Positions 1 through 6,734 of a stretch of 27,625 nt of DNA are shown piece by piece. Below the pieces are notes generated by a model. The model was given only the letters and a program-made list of their open reading frames with translations, was not told the DNA's origin and did no database searches. The position numbers and the translations under genes were made by a program. Every line of letters starts with the position of its first letter. Position 1 is the first letter of the stretch. The DNA is taken from contig JACRGZ010000101.1 of the NCBI GenBank assembly GCA_016234155.1, positions 1-27,625 of the forward strand. Reading direction: 5' to 3'. The DNA comes from Nitrospirota bacterium (GTDB lineage Bacteria; Nitrospirota; 9FT-COMBO-42-15; HDB-SIOI813).

Positions 1-140
1 AAAAAACATATAACAAGAAATGAATAATGAAAATTTGCCTCAAAGAACTAAAAGAGACGCAAAAAAACACTTAAACATTTTTCATTTTTTGTTTAGTGTT
101 ATTCATTATCATTAAGTTATTCAATATGCTGAGTAGTTAC
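1..140 (+). repeat. MITE-A copy 1, left end cut off by the window
   Basis: This is the right-hand part of an element that recurs at 1308-1486 and 18269-18523. The segment from about 66 to 137 is essentially identical in all three copies. It ends at 127-140 with TGCTGAGTAGTTAC, the exact reverse complement of GTAACTACTCAGCA, which begins the two complete copies. Inside is a hairpin with arms AACACTTAAAC and GTTTAGTGTT. No transposase is encoded. The GTAA terminus resembles ends of IS66-family elements, so a non-autonomous derivative is a reasonable guess. The left end is outside the window. Confidence 0.8.
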
Positions 141-166
141 GTAACTTGTAGATTAATCAGCCAAAT

Positions 167-1294
167 ATGAGTTCAAGCTTCAAACTTTTCAGGGTATTGG
201 GTATACCCATCTATGTCAATTACACCTGGTTTATTGTCTTCTCCCTTGTAGTATGGACACTTGCAGTTAACTATTTCCCGTATCTTGGCCCCTACTACCA
301 CCCCTTTATCAGATGGATTATGGCCATTGTTGCTTCTCTCATCCTCTTCTCTTCCATACTCCTCCATGAACTTTCCCACTCTTATATTGCACAGAGACAG
401 GGGATCAGGATCAAGAGTATAACCCTCTTTATCTTCGGCGGCATAGCACAGATGGCCGGTGAGACGCGTAGTCCCAGAGGGGAGATGAAGATAGCCGCCG
501 CAGGACCTGCCCTAAGCCTCTTTATTTCAGGCATATTCTGGTCAATAGCATACATGTATAAATGGAGTATGGCGACATCACCTGTATTCGCAGTATCTCA
601 GTTTCTTGCCTATACAAACATGATGCTGGCAATATTCAATCTCATCCCCGGTTTTCCCTTAGATGGGGGGAGGATACTCAGGGCTATTATATGGGAGCGT
701 ACCGGTAACCTCGGCAAGGCAACTTTGATTACAAGCCGTATAGGTAAAGGTTTTGCTATAGTCTTGATTATTATCGGCTTATGGGATATCCTTCAGGGGG
801 TCTTCATCAGCGGCCTGTGGTTAATATTTGTAGGGATGTTTTTACAACAGGCTGCGGATGAGGGCTACAGGCAGACATTACTGCATCGCACATTGTCATC
901 CGTTAAGATAAGAGATATAATGCTGACTTCTGTTATCGTTGTGGATGACTCTATAACACTTGATCGTATAGTCAATGACTTCTTCTTCCGTTATCGCTTC
1001 AATAGTTTCCCTGTGGTATCAGGCAACACTATTGTAGGTATTATATCCATATACGATATTAAGGTTGTGGAAAAAGATAAGTGGTCATATACAGCCGTAA
1101 AGGATATTATGCAAACTAATATCCCGGAATTCACTATCTCACCTGAGAGAGGGGCGCTCGATGCGCTGGACAAGATGCTGGATACCCGGCGTGGCAGGCT
1201 TATAGTGCTGGAAGATGGGAAGGTCATTGGTATTATAAGCCAGCGTGACATTATGCAGGTCTTGAAGTTGAAGGCAGACCTGGGTAGTACGTAA
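167..1294 (+). CDS. Site-2 protease (M50 family) membrane metalloprotease with paired CBS domains
   Basis: This 375-residue protein is an intramembrane zinc metalloprotease expected to cut membrane-embedded substrates such as anti-sigma factors; its substrate here is unknown. Several hydrophobic segments fill the first ~230 residues. The zinc motif HELSH lies at 67-71, and the second metal-ligand motif, an N-x2-P-x3-LDGG pattern, at 158-168 (NLIPGFPLDGG). Two CBS domains follow at about 242-370, as in the Rip3/SpoIVFB-like subgroup with regulatory nucleotide-binding CBS pairs. The ATG at 167 is the first plausible start, but the upstream Shine-Dalgarno is weak. The gene stands alone between two direct MITE-A copies, so it is probably transcribed separately from glgA. 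Family assignment is firm; the biological role is not. Confidence 0.93.
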   Translation: MSSSFKLFRVLGIPIYVNYTWFIVFSLVVWTLAVNYFPYLGPYYHPFIRWIMAIVASLILFSSILLHELSHSYIAQRQGIRIKSITLFIFGGIAQMAGETRSPRGEMKIAAAGPALSLFISGIFWSIAYMYKWSMATSPVFAVSQFLAYTNMMLAIFNLIPGFPLDGGRILRAIIWERTGNLGKATLITSRIGKGFAIVLIIIGLWDILQGVFISGLWLIFVGMFLQQAADEGYRQTLLHRTLSSVKIRDIMLTSVIVVDDSITLDRIVNDFFFRYRFNSFPVVSGNTIVGIISIYDIKVVEKDKWSYTAVKDIMQTNIPEFTISPERGALDALDKMLDTRRGRLIVLEDGKVIGIISQRDIMQVLKLKADLGST

Positions 1295-1307
1295 TGAATA
1301 AAAAACC

Positions 1308-1486
1308 GTAACTACTCAGCAGGTGTTATTTTTGATCCTCAAGAAAATGAAAAACATATAACAAGAAATGAATAATGAAAAATTAGAAAAGGATGAGTGA
1401 TTTCAATAAAAAACACTTAAACATTTTTCATTTTTTGTTTAGTGTTATTCATTATCATTAAGTTATTCAATATGCTGAGTAGTAAT
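1308..1486 (+). repeat. MITE-A copy 2 (179 bp) upstream of and into glgA
   Basis: This is a complete element starting GTAACTACTCAGCA at 1308 and ending TGCTGAGTAGTAAT at 1486, so the terminal inverted repeats match at 11-12 of 14 positions. It is flanked by AAAAAACC (1300-1307) and AAAAAACT (1487-1494), which could be an 8-bp target duplication with one mismatch, although the A-run makes this weak evidence. Compared with copy 3 it lacks about 75 bp of the interior. The right end contains the ATG used by glgA. It fills the whole space between the protease gene and glgA. Confidence 0.85.
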
Positions 1487-3019
1487 AAAAAACTAAACAT
1501 ACTATACTGCTCTTCTGAAGTTACACCCTTTTCCAAGACAGGAGGCCTTGGAGACGTTGCAGGAAGCCTGCCTAATGCCCTTGCAGAGGCCGGCTGTGAT
1601 GTCAGGGTCATTACACCAAAATACGCGGGGATCACCAATTCAACATACAAACTAAAGAGGGTAATTGAATCGCTCTCATTTCGTATAGGTGAAAGGAGAG
1701 AAGATGGGGGACTTTACGAGGGTAGATTACCGGATAGCAAAGTCCCTGTTTATTTTGTAAGTAATGATAAATATTTTACCAGGAAAGGGCTATATCAGGA
1801 GAGCGGAAAGGAGTATGAGGACAACCTTGAGAGATTCTCCTTTTTCTCGCGGGCAGTACTGTGTTTCATAGAAAAGCTGGACTGGCAGCCTGACATTACA
1901 CACTGTAATGATTGGCAGACAGCGCTTATTCCGGTTTACTTAAAGGCCGTTGTAAGGAATAGGGAGATCGGCGCTCTATTTACAATCCACAACATAGGCT
2001 ATCAGGGTCTGTTTAACAGGGGAAAATTTCCACTTACCGGCCTGGATTTGGGTATATTCAACATCGTCGGGCTTGAATATTACGGAAAGATTAATCTCCT
2101 CAAAGGAGGCATTATTTTTTCTGATATTGTGACGACGGTCAGCCCTGCTTACAGCAAGGAAATACAGACGGAAGAGTATGGATACGGACTCGACGGGGTA
2201 CTTAGAGAAAAAAGAAATGACCTTTATGGCATACTTAACGGGGTAGATTATAATGAGTGGGATCCGGCAAAAGATGAACATATTGCTGTAAGGTATACCG
2301 CTAAATCAATAGTCCGGAAAAAGGCCTGCAAGAAGGACCTCCAGAAAAACTGCGGTCTGCCGGTTACAGATACGCCGCTTATAGGTATGGTATCCAGATT
2401 GGATGACCACAAGGGGCTTGACATCCTGATGGAGGCCATGGATGAACTTATGCGGCTCGAAGTCCAGATGGTTATACTCGGCACAGGCAAATCAGAATAC
2501 CATGACGGCTTAAAAAGGTTTAAGGCAAAATATCCTGATAGGCTATCCGTCAATCTCTTCTTTGACAATACATTGGCGCATAAGATAGAGGCCGGTGCGG
2601 ATATATTCCTTATCCCCTCTAAGTATGAACCCTGCGGCCTCAGCCAGATGTACAGCTTTAAATATGGGACTGTGCCTGTTGCACATAAGACAGGAGGGCT
2701 TGCAGATACGATCACAGATTATACCCCGTCAAATATAGCCGACAGCAGCGCCAACGGCTTTCTTTTTACTCATTACAGCAGTGGGGACCTGCTTAAGGCG
2801 CTGCTACTGTCACTCTCTATCTACAAAGACAAGAGGGAGTGGAAGAAACTTATTGCCGCAGGGATGAAGGCAGACTTCTCATGGAAACAGTCTGCAGGGG
2901 AATATGTGAGGCTGTATGAGAAGGTGGTAGAAAGGGTTCAAGGGGTCAAGGATTCAAGGGGATTTCACTTGACCCCTCGACCCCTTGAACCCTATATAAT
3001 AAAAGGAGGCTTTCCATGA
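1472..3019 (+). CDS. glgA: Glycogen synthase (ADP- or UDP-glucose, GT5 family)
   Basis: This protein transfers glucose from a nucleotide sugar to a growing alpha-1,4-glucan in the cytoplasm. The GT5 family fold is supported by the N-terminal nucleotide-sugar loop KTGGL at residues 22-26, the C-terminal motif EPCGL near residue 386 and a second KTGGLAD segment about 25 residues later. From the ATG at 1472 the protein has 515 residues, close to the usual ~480-500. This ATG lies inside the right end of MITE-A copy 2. The next upstream alternative is GTG at 1442, also inside the repeat; neither has a clear Shine-Dalgarno. The family core normally begins near the residues KKLNILYCSSEV, so the first five residues come from the repeat. 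The last ~28 residues come from a palindromic repeat (2933-2993) and are not family sequence. The stop overlaps the pfkA start as ATGA. Confidence 0.93.
   Translation: MLSSNKKLNILYCSSEVTPFSKTGGLGDVAGSLPNALAEAGCDVRVITPKYAGITNSTYKLKRVIESLSFRIGERREDGGLYEGRLPDSKVPVYFVSNDKYFTRKGLYQESGKEYEDNLERFSFFSRAVLCFIEKLDWQPDITHCNDWQTALIPVYLKAVVRNREIGALFTIHNIGYQGLFNRGKFPLTGLDLGIFNIVGLEYYGKINLLKGGIIFSDIVTTVSPAYSKEIQTEEYGYGLDGVLREKRNDLYGILNGVDYNEWDPAKDEHIAVRYTAKSIVRKKACKKDLQKNCGLPVTDTPLIGMVSRLDDHKGLDILMEAMDELMRLEVQMVILGTGKSEYHDGLKRFKAKYPDRLSVNLFFDNTLAHKIEAGADIFLIPSKYEPCGLSQMYSFKYGTVPVAHKTGGLADTITDYTPSNIADSSANGFLFTHYSSGDLLKALLLSLSIYKDKREWKKLIAAGMKADFSWKQSAGEYVRLYEKVVERVQGVKDSRGFHLTPRPLEPYIIKGGFP
2933..2993 (+). 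repeat. Palindromic GC-rich element, coding copy 1 (glgA 3' end)
   Basis: The outer arms are a perfect 15-bp inverted repeat: AGGGTTCAAGGGGTC at 2933-2947 and GACCCCTTGAACCCT at 2979-2993. The element is followed by an AT-rich tail (tatataat). It is read in frame as the C-terminal tail of GlgA (containing LTPRPLEPY) and sits directly before the Shine-Dalgarno of pfkA. A related copy lies at 5373-5425 inside the GH57 gene. Confidence 0.85.
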
Positions 3020-4044
3020 AAATAGGAATACTTACAGGCGGCGGTGACTGCCCTGGCCTTAACTCTGTCATCAGGGCTATTGTAAAAAAGTCGGCAAAAC
3101 TGGGTCATCAGGTGATAGGTATCCGGGACGGATGGAAGGGGTTGATCAATCTTAACTTCACAAACCTTGATACGGGGGCTGCCTCAGGTATATTACACCT
3201 GGGAGGAACCATACTCGGCACATCAAGGACTAATCCCTTTGCTTCAGAGGACGACCCCCCGAAGGTTATAGATAATATAAAAAAGCTGGGACTCGATGTC
3301 CTTATTGCGATCGGAGGGGATGACACCCTTGGTGTGGCATACAAATTATACGGTATGGGAGTTAACACTATAGGGGTTCCCAAAACCATAGACAATGATC
3401 TGTCGGCTACTGACTTTACATTTGGCTTTGACTCTGCGGTAAATATTGTGATGAATGCCCTCGACAACCTCCACAGCACAGCGGAATCGCACCACCGGGT
3501 GCTTGTGGTAGAGGTCATGGGAAGGAATGCCGGGTGGATTGCAACATATGGCGGCCTTGCGGGCGGCGCTGACTATATACTTATCCCTGAGAACCCTTTC
3601 ACGATCAGTGAGGTCTGCGACAGCATAAAGCGAAGACATGCATCCGGCAGGACATTCAGCATAATCGTTGCGGCAGAGGGGGCTGTTTTAGCAGAGGGTG
3701 AAACAGTAATTACAAAGGATGTGAAAAGAGATGCCTTTGGACATGTCATGCTGGGCGGCATAGGCAAGTTCTTATGCAAAGAGATAGAAGAACGGACAGG
3801 GTTTGAGTGCAGGGACGTGGTCTTAGGGCATCTCCAGCGCGGGGGAAGTCCAACTGCATTTGACAGGATACTCGCTACCCGTTACGGCATTGCGGCCGTT
3901 GACCTTATCGAGAAAAAGGACTTCGGTAAGATGGTGGCCCTCAGAGGTAACCATGTCGTTGCGGTCAGCTTGGAAGAAGGTGTCAAGAGGGCAAAGACAG
4001 TGGATATGGATGTATATGAGATAGCAAAGACATTTTTCGGATGA
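3016..4044 (+). CDS. pfkA: 6-phosphofructokinase, pyrophosphate-type active site
   Basis: This 342-residue cytoplasmic protein phosphorylates fructose 6-phosphate at carbon 1. The fold is shown by GGGDCPGLN at 8-16, GGDDT at 100-104, PKTIDND at 122-128 and MGRNAGWIA near 168. ATP-dependent bacterial enzymes have Gly at the positions equivalent to E. coli 104 and 124. Here they are Asp103 and Lys123, the pair typical of PPi-dependent PFKs, so pyrophosphate is the predicted phosphoryl donor and the reaction would be reversible. The donor cannot be proven from sequence. Start choice is firm: ATG at 3016 with AAGGAGG six bases upstream, overlapping the glgA stop. Its own stop overlaps the acyP start as ATGA, so translation is probably coupled along the operon. 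Confidence 0.95.
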   Translation: MKIGILTGGGDCPGLNSVIRAIVKKSAKLGHQVIGIRDGWKGLINLNFTNLDTGAASGILHLGGTILGTSRTNPFASEDDPPKVIDNIKKLGLDVLIAIGGDDTLGVAYKLYGMGVNTIGVPKTIDNDLSATDFTFGFDSAVNIVMNALDNLHSTAESHHRVLVVEVMGRNAGWIATYGGLAGGADYILIPENPFTISEVCDSIKRRHASGRTFSIIVAAEGAVLAEGETVITKDVKRDAFGHVMLGGIGKFLCKEIEERTGFECRDVVLGHLQRGGSPTAFDRILATRYGIAAVDLIEKKDFGKMVALRGNHVVAVSLEEGVKRAKTVDMDVYEIAKTFFG

Positions 4045-4322
4045 ATAGACGTGTACATCTATACATCAGCGGCAGTGTACAAGGCGTATTTTTCAGAGAC
4101 ACGACACGGCAAGTAGCTCAATCTGTGGGAATTACCGGCTTTGTAAAGAACCTGAGAGATGGCCGGGTAGAGGTAGTGGCTGAAGGAGAAAATGAGGCTA
4201 TCGAAAAACTGGTACAATGGTGTCACGCAGGCCCCCCCGCAGCAGTCGTCGAGTCTGTAGAAATACATAATGAACCGTATAAAGAAGAGTTCGAAATATT
4301 CGAGGTAAAAAGATCCGGATGA
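4041..4322 (+). CDS. acyP: Acylphosphatase
   Basis: This small cytoplasmic enzyme of 93 residues hydrolyses acyl phosphates. The family signature GSVQGVFFR is at 11-19 with catalytic Arg19, and GFVKN at 33-37 supplies catalytic Asn37; the length is typical of the family. The start overlaps the pfkA stop by four bases and the GH57 gene begins 19 bases after its stop, so it is part of the same operon. Its role next to sugar phosphate and glucan enzymes is not obvious from sequence; removal of acyl-phosphate by-products is one guess. Confidence 0.95.
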   Translation: MNRRVHLYISGSVQGVFFRDTTRQVAQSVGITGFVKNLRDGRVEVVAEGENEAIEKLVQWCHAGPPAAVVESVEIHNEPYKEEFEIFEVKRSG

Positions 4323-4341
4323 AAATAGACGGGGCCAATTA

Positions 4342-6558
4342 GTGAAAAAGATCAACTTCGCAATTGGATTGCATTTCCATCAGCCTGTAGACAACTTCGA
4401 CCATGTATTTAAAGATGCATATGAGAAGAGCTACAAACCATTTATCGAAGCCCTTGAGCAATACCCGGAAATAAAGGTGACACTCCATTACTCGGGAAGC
4501 CTGCTTGAGTGGATCGAGGCAAACAGGCCCGAGTTGTTAAAGAGAATCGCCAATTTAGTTGCAAATGGTCAGGTGGAGATGATGACCGGTGGATTCTATG
4601 AGCCGATATTGTGTGTAATACCACGCAGAGACGCCATCGGCCAGATCAGCATGATGACAGAATATATAAGGAACAAATTCCATGCCGGGGCTGAGGGGAT
4701 GTGGCTTACCGAGCGGATATGGGAACCCCATCTCCCGAGTATACTGCATGAGGCAGGGGTGAAGTATCTGATAATAGATGACATACACTTCCGTTACGCC
4801 GGCCTGCCTGAAGACGAGCTCTACGGCTATTATTCCACAGAAGATGAAGGGAAGGTGGTCTATCTCTTTCCTTCCAGCGAGAGGCTAAGGTATTCAATCC
4901 CGTTCAGGGAAGTCCATGAGACTATAGACTACCTTCACAGTATCGCCACAGAAGAGGGAGATCGTGTCTTAGTATATGGTGACGATGGAGAGAAGTTCGG
5001 TCTCTGGCCGGGGACTTATAACTGGGTCTACAACCAGAAATGGCTTGAGCGATTTTTCGATGCCCTGCGCAAAGAATCATCATGGATCAATCTCACAACT
5101 ATCGGTGATATATCTAAAAATGTCCGCTCCCATGGCAGGGTATATATACCAACGGCCTCTTACAGAGAGATGATGGAGTGGGCGCTGCCTCCTGAGAGCG
5201 GCGGCCATTTTGAGGACGTCCTTAGAGAGGTGCGTGACAGCGGCAAAGATAGATATTATGCCCCATTTCTACGCGGTGGTTTCTGGCGAAATTTCCTTGA
5301 GAAATATCCGGAGTCCAACAACATGCACAAAAAGATGTTCCGGGTAAGCAATAAAGTGGCAGAGTTGACAGAAGGGGTCAAGGGGATTTCACTTGACCCC
5401 TTGACCCCTCGACCCCTTGACCCCTATATATATATAGGTAAGTGCGTTGCAAGAAAGGGAGAAGGGCTTCCACCAAATATATACGAGGCGTATGCAGAAT
5501 TATGGCGCGGTCAGGTCAATTGCCCGTACTGGCATGGAGTATTTGGAGGACTCTATTTGGGACATTTGAGGGCAGCGGTATACAGACACCTTATAGGGGC
5601 TGAGAAGATAGCTGATAAGACAAAATATGGCAAGAATAAATGGATAACGGCAGAGAACTTTGATTTTGATTGTGACGGGAGTGATGAGTTGCTGATAACC
5701 ACACCTGATCTATCCTTTGTCATTGATACACATAAAGGCGGGATGATAACAGAGCTTGACTACAGGCCTGCATCATTCAATCTCCTCAACACCCTTGCAA
5801 GGAGGCCTGAGACCTATCACAAAAGGATCTTTGCCCAGGGCAGCGGAGGCCGCAGCGGTGGGGAACCGCTTTCAATCCATGATATAACAACGTCCAAAGA
5901 GGCCGACCTGCACCTCTATCTACATTACGACTCATACCGCAGGGGGATGCTGATAGACCATTTATTCGGGGAAGGGACTACCCTGGATAATGTCATCCAG
6001 AACAGATATGAAGACTTAGGAGGATTCCCCTGGACACCTTACACCTCTTCGGTAAAGGAGATAAAGAACGGGAAGGTTATAATCCTTGAGGGTGAGGGTC
6101 TTATTCACGGGATTAAAATCAGTATAACTAAGGATATAAAGATAGATAATGTAAGCCCTGACATGGAGGTTAATTACACGATAAGGCGCTTATCGGGTGA
6201 ACCAATAGATTTGTGGTTCGGTCCTGAATTTAATTTTGCCATGCTTGACGGTAGATCTGATTTTTGCAGATACTACACAGAAGGGTCATATCTTGAAGAT
6301 ACCTGCCAGATGAGCAGGGGAGAGAGCAAGGACATCTCATCCTTCGGCATAGAAAACAAACTCATCTCCACAAATATAGCCCTCTCCTTCTCCAACGTAT
6401 GCAATCTCTGGAGATTTCCAATAGAGACCGTATCACAATCAGAAAGCGGATTCGAAAAAGAGTATCAGAGCTCTGTACTTATCCCTCACTGGAAATTCCA
6501 TCTTGAAGAGGGAGAGGAATGGGGTGTAAGAATAGGACTCTCGTTTCGCCAATTGTGA
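4342..6558 (+). CDS. GH57 4-alpha-glucanotransferase / alpha-amylase-like protein
   Basis: This 738-residue enzyme closely resembles the Thermococcus litoralis GH57 4-alpha-glucanotransferase as I recall it. It would remodel maltodextrins by moving alpha-1,4-glucan segments. The N-terminal catalytic barrel has HFHQP at 11-15, the likely nucleophile Glu124 in WLTERIWEP and the acid Asp214 in GDDGEKFGLWPG. The PYWHGVFGGLYLGHL segment near 390 marks the end of the catalytic part; the remainder is a beta-rich C-terminal region of the DUF1925/DUF1926 type. Start is GTG at 4342 with a poor Shine-Dalgarno, because an earlier ATG at 4319 meets a stop. Residues about 344-378 form an insert absent from the Thermococcus protein. 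About 18 of these residues are encoded by the palindromic element 5373-5425, read in frame. It is the last gene of the glgA operon. Confidence 0.92.
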   Translation: MKKINFAIGLHFHQPVDNFDHVFKDAYEKSYKPFIEALEQYPEIKVTLHYSGSLLEWIEANRPELLKRIANLVANGQVEMMTGGFYEPILCVIPRRDAIGQISMMTEYIRNKFHAGAEGMWLTERIWEPHLPSILHEAGVKYLIIDDIHFRYAGLPEDELYGYYSTEDEGKVVYLFPSSERLRYSIPFREVHETIDYLHSIATEEGDRVLVYGDDGEKFGLWPGTYNWVYNQKWLERFFDALRKESSWINLTTIGDISKNVRSHGRVYIPTASYREMMEWALPPESGGHFEDVLREVRDSGKDRYYAPFLRGGFWRNFLEKYPESNNMHKKMFRVSNKVAELTEGVKGISLDPLTPRPLDPYIYIGKCVARKGEGLPPNIYEAYAELWRGQVNCPYWHGVFGGLYLGHLRAAVYRHLIGAEKIADKTKYGKNKWITAENFDFDCDGSDELLITTPDLSFVIDTHKGGMITELDYRPASFNLLNTLARRPETYHKRIFAQGSGGRSGGEPLSIHDITTSKEADLHLYLHYDSYRRGMLIDHLFGEGTTLDNVIQNRYEDLGGFPWTPYTSSVKEIKNGKVIILEGEGLIHGIKISITKDIKIDNVSPDMEVNYTIRRLSGEPIDLWFGPEFNFAMLDGRSDFCRYYTEGSYLEDTCQMSRGESKDISSFGIENKLISTNIALSFSNVCNLWRFPIETVSQSESGFEKEYQSSVLIPHWKFHLEEGEEWGVRIGLSFRQL
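5373..5425 (+). repeat. Palindromic GC-rich element, coding copy 2 (inside the GH57 gene)
   Basis: The arms AGGGGTCAAGGGG (5373-5385) and CCCCTTGACCCCT (5413-5425) are a perfect 13-bp inverted repeat; the right arm also occurs once more internally at 5397-5409. An AT-rich tail (atatatatata) follows, as in the glgA copy. It is read through in frame, giving a peptide containing LTPRPLDPY, which is nearly the same as the glgA-encoded peptide. The reading frame is restored without a stop. Confidence 0.85.
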
Positions 6559-6642
6559 TCCCTTAATTACATAGCCAAATGGCACAGACCTGTTTAACAC
6601 CACAAAATACCCCTATCGTGGTATTTAACAGTTATACTAAAA

Positions 6643-6650
6643 GCCGACAA
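6643..6650 (+). promoter_or_regulatory. Possible flagellar sigma-28 type -10 element before the chemoreceptor gene
   Basis: GCCGACAA at 6643-6650 matches the sigma-28 -10 consensus GCCGATAA at seven of eight positions, and chemoreceptor genes are often in that regulon. The bases 11 nt upstream (TTTAACAG) match the -35 box only partly. A TATACT at about 6633-6638 is an alternative sigma-70 -10. This is a suggestion only. Confidence 0.25.
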
Positions 6651-6734
6651 ATACATCTGATTAGTACGTCGATGATAATTCGTAAGCCTTACTTGGTAAT
6701 TTATACATTGTTCAAAGATGGAGGCACTAAAGAG

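Noticed and set aside
2248..2715. 155-residue open frame antisense to glgA
   Set aside because: Shadow of the conserved glycogen synthase C-terminal domain; no independent coding signal.
6604..6625. AAATACC/GGTATTT hairpin after the GH57 gene as a terminator
   Set aside because: The arms are short and AT-rich and no T-run follows, so a rho-independent terminator is not supported.
6579..6734. 52-residue N-terminal extension of the first chemoreceptor
   Set aside because: No ribosome site at 6579, composition unlike a receptor N-terminus, and ATG 6735 has a good GGAGG.
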